DNA of 64,000 nucleotides from contig OY970352.1 of NCBI GenBank assembly GCA_963718105.1, positions 1,736,001-1,800,000 of the forward strand, written 5' to 3'. How positions within the stretch are numbered: the stretch's first letter is position 1; each line of letters starts with the position of its first letter. Positions 44,601 through 53,508 of this stretch are shown piece by piece. The DNA is from DASYKT01 sp963718105 (GTDB taxonomy: Bacteria; Acidobacteriota; Blastocatellia; Pyrinomonadales; Pyrinomonadaceae). A program made the translations under genes and the position numbers. The notes below the pieces were generated by a model. That model had not been told where the DNA came from. It saw only the letters and a list, made by a program, of their open reading frames with translations, and did not search any database.

Positions 44601-47600
44601 GGCCGATATTTATGTCGGCATCCGCACGCAGAAAACCTTTGTGCAGCAGTACGAAAAATTCAAGGTCGAAGCTATCGCCACCGGCATCGACGGCGAATAT
44701 GCGGCCGGCCGCGATATCACCATCAAGACCGTTCTGAAAGACTGGGTCTATGACAAGGGCTGGAAGGAAAAGGTCGTCGATGAGCAGGCCTGCACGGTCA
44801 AATCGACCAAAGAAACTGTCAGTTGCGAATTTACCGCCAAGCAGGGCGGCGTCTACACCATTACCGCTTCCGTGATGGACGACAAAGAGCGCGTCAATGA
44901 AAGCGAACTGACGATGTGGGTCGCGGGCGGCAAAACTCCGCCGAAGCGCGAAGTGACCAAGGAAGATATCCAACTGATCCCCAGCCAGAAAGAATATAAG
45001 CCGGGCGACGTGGCTGAGATACTGGTGATGGCCCCATTTACACCGGCGGAAGGCATACTGACCCTGCGCCGCAGCGGCCTGGTCAAGACCGAGCGTTTTA
45101 CGATGACTGAATCGAGCAAGACGCTTAAGGTCCCGATCGAGGATAAATACCTGCCCAATATTTATGTGCAGGTGGATCTGGTCGGCGTGGCCGAACGCAC
45201 CAACGATCTGGGAGAGGTCGATAAGACCCTCGCCAAGCGCCCGGCGCTGGCGAGCGGCACTTTGAACCTGCCGATCTCGACCGACTCGCGCAAGCTGACA
45301 GTTACCGCCGAGCCCGAGGCGAAAAATCTCGCTCCGGGCGGCGAGACTACCGTCAACATCGAAGTTAAAGACAGCGCCGGAAACCCGGTGGCCAACAGCG
45401 AAGCCGCCGTGATCGTGGTCGATGAAGCCGTGCTGCAACTGATCGGCTATCGCGTCGGCGATCCGCTCGGCACTTTTTATTCGATGCGCGGCCCGGACGT
45501 GACCGATTACCATCTGCGCGAAAGCGTTCTGCTGGGAAATCCGAAAGACGTGAAACCTCCGGAAACGCCGGTCAACGGCCGCGGGCTGGCAGCTGCGTCT
45601 GTTCAGTTTACGGTCGCGGGCTCCGGCGGGGGCAACAGGCAAAAAAGCCCCGCTCCGCCGCCTGCGGCGAAAATGGAAGCCAGAAGAGGCGACACCGAAA
45701 GCAATTTCGCGGTCGACGGCCTCAAGGACAGCGCGGATAGAGATGAGTCCCGGCCTCAGAATGACGACACTCCGATCTCTCTGCGCACCAACTTCAACGC
45801 GCTGGCGGTGTTCTCGCCGTCCGTGAAAACGGACAGCAGCGGCCGGGCGTCGGTCAAGGTAAAACTGCCCGACAACCTGACGCGTTATCGCGTGACGGCC
45901 GTGTCGGTCACCACGGACAAAAAATTCGGCGGCGGGGAATCGGCCATTACGGCAAAACAGCCGCTGATGGTCAGGCCCAGCGCGCCGCGCTTTATGAACT
46001 TCGGCGACAAGGTCGATCTGCCGGTCGTGATCCAAAATCAGACCGACGCGCCGATGAACGTCGATGTCGTGCTGCGCGCGACCAATGCCGAGATCACTAA
46101 CGGCAACGGACGCCGCGTAACCATACCCGCCAACGACCGCGCCGAAGTTCGGTTCCCGGTGGCGGCGATGAAGGCCGGAACGGCCAGGTTCCAATTCGCC
46201 GTATCCGCAGGGAAGTTTTCCGACGCGGCTGAGGTCGAGCTGCCAGTCTGGACGCCGGCCACGAGCGAGGCTTTTGCCACCTACGGCACGATCGACGAGA
46301 ACGGTTCGATCGTCCAGCCGGTGGAAGCGCCGAGAGACATCTGGCCGCAGTTCGGCGGGCTGGAAGTGACGACGTCGTCTACCCAACTGCAGGAGCTGAC
46401 CGATGCGTTCATTTATCTTTACAACTACCGCTTCGCCTGCTCCGAGCAGATCTCGTCGAGAATGCTTTCGGTGGCGGCGCTGCGCGACGTGCTGACGGCG
46501 TTTAAGGCCAAGGATATGCCGAAGCCCGAAGACATCAAGAAGCAATTTGCTGCGGATATCGAAATACTGAAATCGCGGCAGCAGGACAACGGCGGGTACG
46601 GGTTGTGGAAACGCAGCGAGCGTTACAAATTCCCGTTCGTGACGGCGCACGTCGTTCACGCTCTGGCGCGCGCCAAGGAAAAAGGCTATACCGTGCCGAG
46701 TGAAATGATCGACCGGGCCAAGCCTTATCTGAAAAATATCGAGCAGTATTACGATCCGCACTGGAGCCAGGAAGTGAAATGGACGATCTCGGCCTACGCC
46801 TTGTATGTGCGCCAGAAGATCGGCGACCGCGACATCGCGAAAACCAAACAGTTGTTAAAGACGGCGACGCTGGAAAAACTGCCGTTCGAAGCGACGGGTT
46901 GGATCTACGGCGTGCTGTCGGGAGACAAGGCTTCGGAAGCCGAGCTCGCCTCGATCCGCACCTGGCTGAACAATCACACGACGGAAACGGCCGCCGCGGC
47001 AAATTTCATCACCGATTATCGTGACGATGGCTGGGTGATTATGGCTTCGAACCGCCGCGCGGACGGTGTCATCCTCGAAGCGATGATCGCCGATCAGCCG
47101 CAGAGCGATCTGATCGCCAAGATCGTGCGCGGGCTGCTGGCGCATCGCAAGGAAGGACGCTGGGGCAACACGCAGGAAAATGTCTTTATCCTGCTGGCGC
47201 TCGATAAGTATTTCAATACTTATGAGAAGGTCACGCCTGATTTCGTGGCGCAGGCCTGGCTGGGTAATACCTTCGCCGGTGAACAGGTGTTCAAGGGACG
47301 CTCGCCGGACTTTAACAAGTTTGACGTGCCGATGAGCTACCTGCTCGAACAGGGCGGGGTGTCCAACCTGATCCTTAATAAACAGGGCGCCGGACGGCTG
47401 TACTACCGCATCGGGATGAAGTACGCGCCGCGCAACCTGAAACTCGAACCGGCCGATTACGGCTTTGCCGTCACGCGCCAGTACGAACCGGTGGATAATG
47501 CCGAAGACGTCCAGCGCGATAAGGACGGGACATGGGTGATCAAGTCGGGCGCGCGCGTCAGGGTGCGGCTGCAGATGGTGGCTACCTCGCGGCGCTATCA

Positions 47601-47952
47601 CGTGGCGCTGGTCGATCAATTGCCTGCGGGCCTTGAAATACTCAATCCCGAACTGGCGACGACCGAGGCCATTCCGGAAGACAGCAAGCCGAACACGGCC
47701 GTTACCGAAATGGGAAGCCGCTCCTGGGGGTATAGCTGGTGGTGGTCACGCTACTGGTTCGAACACCAGAACTTCCGCGACGAGCGCGCCGAAGCATTCG
47801 CTTCGCTGCTCTGGGAAGGCGTGTATAACTACTCGTACGTTACCCGCGCAACCACGCCGGGAGTGTTCGTAGCACCGCCCGCCAAAGCCGAGGAAATGTA
47901 CGCCCCGGAAACCTTCGGACGAACGGGAACGGACTATGTGAGAGTGGAGTAA
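41611..47952 (+). CDS. bacterial alpha-2-macroglobulin (large, thioester type)
   Basis: 2,113 residues, the largest gene in the window. A signal sequence (SYRAGISLFLILTIYLGVLA, cleaved near VYAQ) has no lipobox, so it is secreted or periplasmic. An N-terminal Big_5-like domain (LDVLRFSPTGEVSIAPEMTV) is followed by MG-type beta-sandwiches (SLRWFTFTDRGIYKPKEEIS is the typical MG entry), the A2M bait/ANATO-like region and the thioester domain. The thioester motif is CSEQ at Cys1610-Gln1613 (YNYRFACSEQISSRM). A2M proteins trap proteases. A low-complexity Pro/Ala/Glu linker near residues 680-700 (ADKPAPSEPAPSEAAQ) is noticeable. No pbpC partner gene is present, unlike the E. coli yfhM locus. Confidence 0.94.
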   Translation: MTHKMFARSYRAGISLFLILTIYLGVLAPLSPAVYAQKVAGTTPKGQNNKKMSEVKGLEFRLSEGTEGAETRSVTPPAKTDPLSPGDADSLLKRIPAVKTEGDDQKDFAVRDRSLPAPKTGKVNPVKFPAPEDRAGPNANIPAKLDVLRFSPTGEVSIAPEMTVTFSQPMVAVTSQEQAAETVPVKLMPEVKGKWRWLGTKTLMFDAEQRFPQATKFTATIPAGTRSAVGGTLAKDVSWSFTTPPPVVKTMLPANQITRRDVLMYLEFDQEINADLILAKLQVSGAGKPIPLRFATQAEIDADTSISYYVKQAQPRRWLAFRAVAPDGGTADALPPASGISVKVPTGTPSAEGPLTTAKDQDFYFSTYSPLAFGRGYCGWYGNKECSPFENWYLEFNNPIDAENFDKSMIKVTPAVEGLNIYPSGNYIYITGFKKGRTTYTVTIDPKLKDTYGQFLGKPASATIKVGSAPRSLYSQGKNFVVLDPTAKPAFSVYSINHHSLKVKVYSVRPADWYAYRKYMQRYYEEEAKRPAIPGQLVVDKTIQVKNVVDEQVETRIDLGEALNDGFGNAIVVVEPTAREDRYDRTRITAWAQSTQIGLDAFVDAGEMVAMATALKDGKPLSGVELSIYPKPGLTLKTRAQVNSNRSWWEWMMSWGAAAKETNGEEISDAASEEAAADKPAPSEPAPSEAAQGDNKTDDSGMLRFALPESADKSNMLIAKRGKDTAFLPENTEYYWQEGGSWFKRVQPDSLRWFTFTDRGIYKPKEEISVKGWIRKIGGGKFGDVEALGDVPNAISYSLRDSRGNEVAKGDTTFNAFGGFDIKMKLPDNMNLGSANLTLTSASGISGYSHNMPVNIQEFRRPEFEVKARNETEAPYFVGAGAMVSVDAKYYAGGALQNAEVNWTVTAKPTNYTPPNRSDFTFGKWFPWWRSYYGDNNYTETTTQNLKGVTGADGKHRMKMDFIAANPSRPYTVSANAAVMDVNRQSWASTTNLLVHPADIYVGIRTQKTFVQQYEKFKVEAIATGIDGEYAAGRDITIKTVLKDWVYDKGWKEKVVDEQACTVKSTKETVSCEFTAKQGGVYTITASVMDDKERVNESELTMWVAGGKTPPKREVTKEDIQLIPSQKEYKPGDVAEILVMAPFTPAEGILTLRRSGLVKTERFTMTESSKTLKVPIEDKYLPNIYVQVDLVGVAERTNDLGEVDKTLAKRPALASGTLNLPISTDSRKLTVTAEPEAKNLAPGGETTVNIEVKDSAGNPVANSEAAVIVVDEAVLQLIGYRVGDPLGTFYSMRGPDVTDYHLRESVLLGNPKDVKPPETPVNGRGLAAASVQFTVAGSGGGNRQKSPAPPPAAKMEARRGDTESNFAVDGLKDSADRDESRPQNDDTPISLRTNFNALAVFSPSVKTDSSGRASVKVKLPDNLTRYRVTAVSVTTDKKFGGGESAITAKQPLMVRPSAPRFMNFGDKVDLPVVIQNQTDAPMNVDVVLRATNAEITNGNGRRVTIPANDRAEVRFPVAAMKAGTARFQFAVSAGKFSDAAEVELPVWTPATSEAFATYGTIDENGSIVQPVEAPRDIWPQFGGLEVTTSSTQLQELTDAFIYLYNYRFACSEQISSRMLSVAALRDVLTAFKAKDMPKPEDIKKQFAADIEILKSRQQDNGGYGLWKRSERYKFPFVTAHVVHALARAKEKGYTVPSEMIDRAKPYLKNIEQYYDPHWSQEVKWTISAYALYVRQKIGDRDIAKTKQLLKTATLEKLPFEATGWIYGVLSGDKASEAELASIRTWLNNHTTETAAAANFITDYRDDGWVIMASNRRADGVILEAMIADQPQSDLIAKIVRGLLAHRKEGRWGNTQENVFILLALDKYFNTYEKVTPDFVAQAWLGNTFAGEQVFKGRSPDFNKFDVPMSYLLEQGGVSNLILNKQGAGRLYYRIGMKYAPRNLKLEPADYGFAVTRQYEPVDNAEDVQRDKDGTWVIKSGARVRVRLQMVATSRRYHVALVDQLPAGLEILNPELATTEAIPEDSKPNTAVTEMGSRSWGYSWWWSRYWFEHQNFRDERAEAFASLLWEGVYNYSYVTRATTPGVFVAPPAKAEEMYAPETFGRTGTDYVRVE

Positions 47953-47954
47953 AT

Positions 47955-48075
47955 ATAGAGCGCGGGCTTCCAGCCCGCAAAGCGCGATCTGTCGCGTTCA
48001 TGTCAGTAGCGTCGGCGTTAGCCGATGCGTTTCGGACGCAATGCGTCCGGTGGCGGGCAAGAGCCCCTGGCTCCA
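47955..48075. repeat. family C and B repeat arms after the A2M gene
   Basis: TAGAGCGCGGGCTTCCAGCC near 47956 and CGGGCAAGAGCCCCTGGCTCC near 48055-48075 frame a family B arm (GTCAGTAGCGTCGGCGTTAG, 48002). A diverged copy of the family C element. Confidence 0.55.
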
Positions 48076-48080
48076 CACAA

Positions 48081-48113
48081 AAAAAAGAGAACGGAATTTC
48101 CGTTCTCTTTTTC
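48081..48113. terminator. bidirectional terminator between converging genes
   Basis: AGAGAACGGAA and TTCCGTTCTCT are exact inverted arms (48086-48108), flanked by an A run on the left and a T run on the right. It serves the A2M gene (+) and the gene ending at 48134 (-). Confidence 0.85.
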
Positions 48114-48133
48114 CTTTAGCTTATCAATAAAGC

Positions 48134-49267
48134 TTATTGGGGTTTGGTATCCCGCGGACGGGTCGAGCCGCCGGCGACAAAGTCGAGGTTTTCGACCGCG
48201 TCGTTCACGGTTAGCAACTGCGCGCCGCCCGGGAACTGGAATTGTTTGTGCTCGGCCTGGAACACATAGGAATTGCCCGCTTCGAGGTCGTCAAAGTGAT
48301 AAAAGCCGAAGGGGTTGGTGATCATCGTGCGTGATTCGCCGCTGGGGAGCACCGCAGTGACTTTCGCGCCTGAAATTCCGCGTCCGTCCGCTGTGACCAC
48401 GCGGCCGCCGACACCGACCAGCGCCGCGGTCGGCGCCAGAGTGGTGCAGTTAAAGTTCAGCGTATAAGAACCGCGGAAGCAGACCGGGTTGCCGCCCGGG
48501 CATTCGTTATTACCGCCCGCTCCGTTGCAAAGACTGCCGTCGGGTCCGCAATAGTACGAGTCGATGAAGAGAAAGTATGTTCCGGCCGGTGTGGCGTCCA
48601 TCTGGGCATCGGTAATGGTTTCAGTACCGTTGCCTAATACCTGGTCCTGTCCCTTGATACAATTGGTGACCGAATTAGCCAAGCCGGTCGGGCAGCCGCC
48701 GCCGCCGACTGACAGGTAATAGATCTCCGCATCGTAACCGCCGCTGCTGGTCAAGCCGATGGTGCAGGTGGCAATTCTCGAACCGAGCGCCGGAAGCACA
48801 AATTTATAAATTTGATCCGGGCCCGTCGGGGTGGTGTAAAAAATGCTTACTCCCTGAATACAACTGGTATTAACGCCGCGGACGGTGTCGTTAGATCCGA
48901 GCGTGGTGCCGGTATCGCTAAATGACGTTCCCGCCGGGATATTAGTTCCGGGGCAGGCGTCGGTTCCCGCCAATACCATCGCACTTGTCGCGGTCGAAAA
49001 GACTTCATGCTCGAAAGCCGCGCGGCGGTCCGTCAAGCGGTCCATCATCGACTTGGACGAGCAACTTTTCATTTTCTCGTTGATATCCGAGATCTGCTGC
49101 TTGACTCTTTCCGGCGCTTTCCTAGTGGGGGCATTATCCGCCGTCGCGGCCGCTGCACTTAGCGGCTGAGCGGCCATCAGGGAACAACAGCTAGCTGCAA
49201 TGCAAAAAAATGATGTTTTATACTGGCGGGTTTTATCTACAAAATCCTGCAAATATCTGGTACTCAT
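48134..49267 (-). CDS. secreted protein with C-terminal carboxypeptidase-regulatory-like domain
   Basis: 377 residues, ATG 49267 after GAGGAGGG. The signal peptide is long (hydrophobic SFFCIAASCCSLMAAQPLSA at about residues 19-38). A helical, basic stretch follows (RVKQQISDINEKMKSCSSKS). The middle (about 100-285) is Gly/Thr/Cys-rich with many disulfide candidates (CPGTNIPAGTSF, CPTGLANSVTNC, YYCGPDGSLCNGAGGNNEC), resembling the pre-peptidase C-type modules of secreted proteins. Residues about 290-370 form a CarboxypepD_reg domain (GVGGRVVTADGRGISGAKVT, NPFGFYHFDDLEAGNSYVF). It is probably a surface or secreted structural protein. Confidence 0.8.
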   Translation of the reverse strand: MSTRYLQDFVDKTRQYKTSFFCIAASCCSLMAAQPLSAAAATADNAPTRKAPERVKQQISDINEKMKSCSSKSMMDRLTDRRAAFEHEVFSTATSAMVLAGTDACPGTNIPAGTSFSDTGTTLGSNDTVRGVNTSCIQGVSIFYTTPTGPDQIYKFVLPALGSRIATCTIGLTSSGGYDAEIYYLSVGGGGCPTGLANSVTNCIKGQDQVLGNGTETITDAQMDATPAGTYFLFIDSYYCGPDGSLCNGAGGNNECPGGNPVCFRGSYTLNFNCTTLAPTAALVGVGGRVVTADGRGISGAKVTAVLPSGESRTMITNPFGFYHFDDLEAGNSYVFQAEHKQFQFPGGAQLLTVNDAVENLDFVAGGSTRPRDTKPQ

Positions 49268-49319
49268 TAACTACCCTCCTCTTAAGTGGAAAATCAGATT
49301 CGAAGTACAATTTTTAAAA

Positions 49320-50552
49320 TCACAATCCGATCAGGCTGAAATCGGTCGTGGCATGATACGCGCTAAGGTCAATGATGCGTTGTTTTTGCGCATCTGTCAA
49401 GCCGGTTTTTCCGCGTCCGGCAACGCCTTTATTGAAACGATTTTTTCGCGAGTTCTCGTCATTTGCGGAAAGCACCTTCTCAATGTTTCCGCGGGCGGCG
49501 CCCAAACCGTAAAATTCCAGCAGCAAGCCGATGGATTCGCTCTTATTTTGCGTCAGTTCTTCATAGCTAAGCCAGAGCAGCTCCAACCGCTGTTCTTTCT
49601 CCGCTAAAGTCCACGAAGCAACGAATTGCAGGTACCAGGGAACGATGTTGTCGATCAGCATATCGACCTGTGTTTCCTCGTCCAGGTTAGGAAAATCCGC
49701 ACGGAAATACGAGTTGAAATAAGCGCCCTGGCGATAAAAATCAGCCATACTGATGACCGCGTCAAAGATGTTTCGCACAAGTATTACCGGCCTGATATTA
49801 AAGGCCTGCATGATCTGAAGGTTCGCCTCGGACGCCCGGCAGTGCTGCTGGGTAACTGTATTCTGGCCGGCAAATTCGATGATCGAGGGGAGATATATCT
49901 CCTGTTCGGTCTGCCAGGCGGAATAGACCGCGAAAAGATCGCGGTAGCCGGTCAGGCTGACCAGCGTGTTTTTCAAAAAGGTCGAAGCGCTCTTTGGAAC
50001 GCAGGCGATAAAGATATGTTTTCCCAGTTCGCGCGGTGTGATCCGGGTGGTGAAATCCGACAGCAGCGGCGGCCGTTTTAGCAGCGACAGCGAATTCGTC
50101 AAATTGACATAGTAGGTCGGCGACGGTTTGATGGTGATCGCTTTCCGGTAGCATTCGATACAGCCTTCGGGATCGTAGTTTTCAAAGAAAACCAATCCCA
50201 TTCCCTGAAAAACATCGGCGAACGAACGGCGGAAGTCTTCGTCATCGACCATCGGGCCGACGATCTCAAGCTCTATCGCCTGTCCCAAAAGCGCCCGGGC
50301 CTCGGCCTTTTTTTCGTTGAAAAGAAGCTGCTCAATGCGCTGTTTGTAAGACTGCAGCAGGTTGTGCGTAAGATGGTCGTAGAAAGGGAAATCAGGCTCG
50401 ACTTTGGCCAGCGCGCTTTTAAAAAAAGTGATGGCCATATCGGGGTTGTTTTGCTCGAGCGCCTTGGTGCCCAGATCGACCTGCTGCTGCAGCATGGCGG
50501 CAAAATTCTGGTCCAATCCGTGGGCGGTCAATGTTTGCTCGGGCGTGCTCAT
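49320..50552 (-). CDS. TPR-like sulfotransferase
   Basis: 410 residues from ATG 50552 (MSTPEQTLTAHGLDQ); the frame further upstream is translated family B repeat. Residues about 1-165 are helical TPR-like repeats (LEQNNPDMAITFFKSALAKV, FENYDPEGCIECYRKAITIK). The sulfotransferase domain has the PAPS 5'-phosphosulfate-loop variant VPKSASTFLKN (Pro186, Lys187, Ser188) and a second region VRNIFDAVISM (3'-phosphate binding). The catalytic base is not assigned. The PAPS synthase lies immediately upstream on the same strand, which supports a true sulfotransferase role on a glycan, lipid or protein. Confidence 0.87.
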   Translation of the reverse strand: MSTPEQTLTAHGLDQNFAAMLQQQVDLGTKALEQNNPDMAITFFKSALAKVEPDFPFYDHLTHNLLQSYKQRIEQLLFNEKKAEARALLGQAIELEIVGPMVDDEDFRRSFADVFQGMGLVFFENYDPEGCIECYRKAITIKPSPTYYVNLTNSLSLLKRPPLLSDFTTRITPRELGKHIFIACVPKSASTFLKNTLVSLTGYRDLFAVYSAWQTEQEIYLPSIIEFAGQNTVTQQHCRASEANLQIMQAFNIRPVILVRNIFDAVISMADFYRQGAYFNSYFRADFPNLDEETQVDMLIDNIVPWYLQFVASWTLAEKEQRLELLWLSYEELTQNKSESIGLLLEFYGLGAARGNIEKVLSANDENSRKNRFNKGVAGRGKTGLTDAQKQRIIDLSAYHATTDFSLIGL

Positions 50553-50612
50553 ATGAGAAATAATAGTTTTTTCGCGGGGGATTGTAAATATAAGGCGGGC
50601 ATCCCGCCCACT

Positions 50613-50686
50613 GTCAGTAGCGTCTGCGTTAGCAGATGCGTAAAAAAGATGTAAGAAACGCACTTGCTGACGCAAGCGCTACTGAC
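50613..50686. repeat. family B inverted repeat
   Basis: GTCAGTAGCGTCTGCGTTAG at 50613 pairs imperfectly with GCTGACGCAAGCGCTACTGAC ending at 50686. It separates the sulfotransferase and PAPS synthase genes. Confidence 0.7.
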
Positions 50687-50725
50687 ATGAGCGCGATAAA
50701 TGGCGTCTGCTGCACGTCATGGCTT

Positions 50726-52432
50726 TTACCCCGCGATAAAATTCTGCGCTTTCAAATAGCCCACTATCTTTTCCGCATTTTCCCGCGCCGAAAAACTCAC
50801 GGTGTCTAAAACCATCTCGGCCGTTTCGGGTTTTTCATAAGGGTCGTCGACGCCGGTAAAATTCCTGATCTCGCCGCGGCGGGCGCGGGCGTACATTCCC
50901 TTAACATCGCGCTCTTCGCAAACTTCGAGCGGCGTATCGACAAAGATCTCGATGAAATTATTTTCCATCATATTGCGCGCTTCATTACGAGTTGCGCGGT
51001 AGGGGCTGACGGCGGCGCAGATCACCGTACCGCCGTGGCGGACGATCTCGGAGGCGACAAATCCGATGCGCAGAATATTCGTGTCGCGGTCTTCTTTGGA
51101 AAACCCCAGGCCTTTGGAAAGATGCGTGCGGACGACATCGCCGTCGAGCAAGGTGACCTGACGGCCTTTTTCCATCAGCAGGAGTTGTAAAATTTCGGCC
51201 GTTGATGATTTTCCCGAACCGCTCAAGCCCGTGAACCAGAGGCAGACGCCTTGCTCACTGCGCGGCGGGTTATTTTGGGCGAGAATACGCGCGGTCTCCT
51301 TGCGGCTCAACCAGGCGGGAAGCGGTTTTCCTTTATCCAGGTAATCGCCGCGCACGCGGGTGCCGGAGAGGGAATACACCTTCGTTCCGGCGGGTACTTT
51401 GGAGCGCTCTTCGTAACGCTTTTCATTTGGCAGGAAAACCATCTCGTCGAAAGAAACCACCTTTACACCCAGCTCGGCGGAATATTTACGCACCAGTTTT
51501 TTTGCGGCGTCGGGATGATAAAAAGGCTTGCCTTTGGAATCGATACCGGGGCTGGCGTGGTCGCGTCCGATAATGAAATGCGTTGCGCCGTAGTTGCGGC
51601 GGATAAGCGCATGCCAGAGTGCTTCGCGCGGGCCGGCCATTCTCATCGCCAGCGGCAGCAGCGCCAGCAGCGTTTTCTTCGGGTCGTAATATTTATCAGA
51701 CAGAGCGATGTATGTTCGCACGCGCGTGAAGTAATCGACATCGCCGGGCTTGGTCAATCCGACCACGGGATGCAGCAGCAAGACGCCGTCCACTTTTTCG
51801 GCCGCGCGTTTGGTCATCTCTTCGTGAACGCGGTGGATCGGGTTGCGGGTTTGAAAAGCGACGATATTTTTTTGACTGAATAGCACCAGCCTTTCGCGGG
51901 TTTCGGCGGGTGTCAGGCGCAGACCGCGAAAGTCGATCCGTTTCGGCAGGTTCAGAACGCGCAGCGGCCCCGAGATATTAAATTTTCCCCAATGCCCGAT
52001 CTCTGCCGCCAGCGGGTGGCGCGGATCGGTGGTCCCGGTGACGTCGAGCAAAAATTTTTCCTTCGGCCACTCGTAGATATCTTCGACTTTTATCACGGCA
52101 AGCAGGTCGTTGCGCGAATCGCGCAGCGCGATCTCTTTTCCGATCTTTAAGCCGGGAAATTTCGCGGCGGATCTTTCTAGCGGCAAAGTTATCGGCATGG
52201 GAAAAAGGGTCCCATCCGCCAGGCGCATCTCTTCCAGGACGCGCTCCAGATCGGCCGCGTTCATAAAGGTTCGCAGCGGAGAGAACGCGCCGGTTGCCAG
52301 AAGTTCCAGGTCGCAAACGGAGCGCTCCGACAATTGAATGGAAGGCAGAGAATTAGCCCGCGAAAGAAGGGCTTTTCGCTCTTCGCCGGGTACAAGTAAA
52401 TTTATTAATTGGTTGCCCCAGGGGGAAATCAT
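50726..52432 (-). CDS. bifunctional sulfate adenylyltransferase / adenylylsulfate kinase (PAPS synthase)
   Basis: 568 residues, order ATP sulfurylase then APS kinase. It makes PAPS from sulfate and ATP. The sulfurylase active site is QTRNPIHRVHE (Gln194 onward), with GRDHASPG as the second signature. The APS kinase P-loop is GLSGSGKSS (Gly402 onward), followed by LDGDVVRTHLSKGLGFSKED. It lacks the heterodimeric CysD/CysN arrangement. The adjacent sulfotransferase is the likely consumer of the PAPS; assimilatory reductase genes are absent, so the purpose is probably sulfation rather than cysteine synthesis (inference). Confidence 0.95.
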   Translation of the reverse strand: MISPWGNQLINLLVPGEERKALLSRANSLPSIQLSERSVCDLELLATGAFSPLRTFMNAADLERVLEEMRLADGTLFPMPITLPLERSAAKFPGLKIGKEIALRDSRNDLLAVIKVEDIYEWPKEKFLLDVTGTTDPRHPLAAEIGHWGKFNISGPLRVLNLPKRIDFRGLRLTPAETRERLVLFSQKNIVAFQTRNPIHRVHEEMTKRAAEKVDGVLLLHPVVGLTKPGDVDYFTRVRTYIALSDKYYDPKKTLLALLPLAMRMAGPREALWHALIRRNYGATHFIIGRDHASPGIDSKGKPFYHPDAAKKLVRKYSAELGVKVVSFDEMVFLPNEKRYEERSKVPAGTKVYSLSGTRVRGDYLDKGKPLPAWLSRKETARILAQNNPPRSEQGVCLWFTGLSGSGKSSTAEILQLLLMEKGRQVTLLDGDVVRTHLSKGLGFSKEDRDTNILRIGFVASEIVRHGGTVICAAVSPYRATRNEARNMMENNFIEIFVDTPLEVCEERDVKGMYARARRGEIRNFTGVDDPYEKPETAEMVLDTVSFSARENAEKIVGYLKAQNFIAG

Positions 52433-52486
52433 AGCGGTTATGATGCAGCCGGTTTTGGATTTGGGATTTTAGATTTTGGATTACGC

Positions 52487-52562
52487 GGCCTTCGTGTGTT
52501 TCGTGCGGTTCGTGGTTAATTTTCAGAATTTTTACCACGAATCACACGAATCACACGAAATC
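52487..52562. repeat. family G inverted repeat (TTCGTGTG / CACACGAA)
   Basis: CGTGTGTTTCGTGCGGTTCG then TGGTTAATTTTCAG is mirrored by TTTTTACCACGAATCACACG then AATCACACGAAAT. Related pieces lie at 8116-8134 and inside 11129-11296. Confidence 0.6.
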
Positions 52563-52592
52563 CAAAACCCAAAATCGGCGATCCAAAATTCG

Positions 52593-53384
52593 CTAGGCGC
52601 CTTGGCCAAAAGATCCGCCGTAATAATCGGGACGCGGCGGTTCATGATAGATGCCGCCCTGCGGGCTTTCGGGAAATACCATCCGGTAAGCGACCGCGTT
52701 CGAAGCCCAGATTATCGGGATCACGAATAAAACGCCGATACAAAGCGCGAGAACTCCGATCAGTGCTACCAGTGCCTGGAAGATCACCAAAACGATAATG
52801 CCGCCGATATTGCTCCAGCCGGCGCGCGCGCTAAGCTTGATAATGTCGCCGATGCCAAGACCGTCGTTTTCGGCCAGGATCGGCAAAGCAAATTTAAAGG
52901 TTATCTGCCAGGCGATAGCGAAGAGCAAAAAACCGACTCCGGCGATAATGGCGACAATGATCAGGCCACCGGCCAGCGCCGGGTCCATATCGGAAGACTG
53001 CGCAAAGAAACTGAATCCGCCGCGGCCCCGCTTGGAACCGATCTCACTTAATTGAGCGCCAAAACGGATAACCTGAGCGACGATGCCCGGAATGGCTTCG
53101 ATAAGCCCGATGACCATTGCCGGAACAAATTTCTCAAAGCCCTTGAACATCATTCCGAACTCGACGTGCTCGCCCCGCATCCGGGTGAACATACAGATAT
53201 AGATCCCGACCGCGATCGGCCCGATGAAGAAAAGGCTCACACAGGGAATGCACCCGGAAATGACCGCGCCAAGCAGCACGATGCCGAGAAACATCCAGTA
53301 ATTATCCTTGATCAGGTTCCAGCCGTTGCTGATGCAATCTCCGGCCCGAATCGCGCCGCTATTAAAAGGTATGTTTGCTTCCAT
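52593..53384 (-). CDS. multi-pass membrane protein, hypothetical
   Basis: 263 residues, about five or six hydrophobic segments: YWMFLGIVLLGAVISGCIPC, VSLFFIGPIAVGIYICMF, FVPAMVIGLIEAIPGIVAQV, AGGLIIVAIIAGVGFLLFAI, IGGIIVLVIFQALVALIGVL and ALCIGVLFVIPIIWASNAVA. The N-terminal AIRAGDCISNGWNLIKDNYW and the overall plan resemble DUF975/GDPD-associated membrane domains, without certainty. The C-terminus is a cytoplasmic-like Pro/Gly/Tyr-rich tail. It is not clearly linked to the neighbours. Confidence 0.78.
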   Translation of the reverse strand: MEANIPFNSGAIRAGDCISNGWNLIKDNYWMFLGIVLLGAVISGCIPCVSLFFIGPIAVGIYICMFTRMRGEHVEFGMMFKGFEKFVPAMVIGLIEAIPGIVAQVIRFGAQLSEIGSKRGRGGFSFFAQSSDMDPALAGGLIIVAIIAGVGFLLFAIAWQITFKFALPILAENDGLGIGDIIKLSARAGWSNIGGIIVLVIFQALVALIGVLALCIGVLFVIPIIWASNAVAYRMVFPESPQGGIYHEPPRPDYYGGSFGQGA

Positions 53385-53508
53385 ATTTTTTCTCAGTTTA
53401 TTTTTTTGCTAGACATTGCCACAATCTGTTTTGAAAGACAAATAATTTTGCGGGTTAAAACCGGGACTGAGCGAAAAAGGTTATCTTATTTCACTTTTGA
53501 CTGCTAAA

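Noticed and set aside
50553..50675. Upstream extension of the sulfotransferase
   Set aside because: The extra residues (YASANADATDSG-type) are translated family B repeat; similar strings appear in false frames elsewhere.
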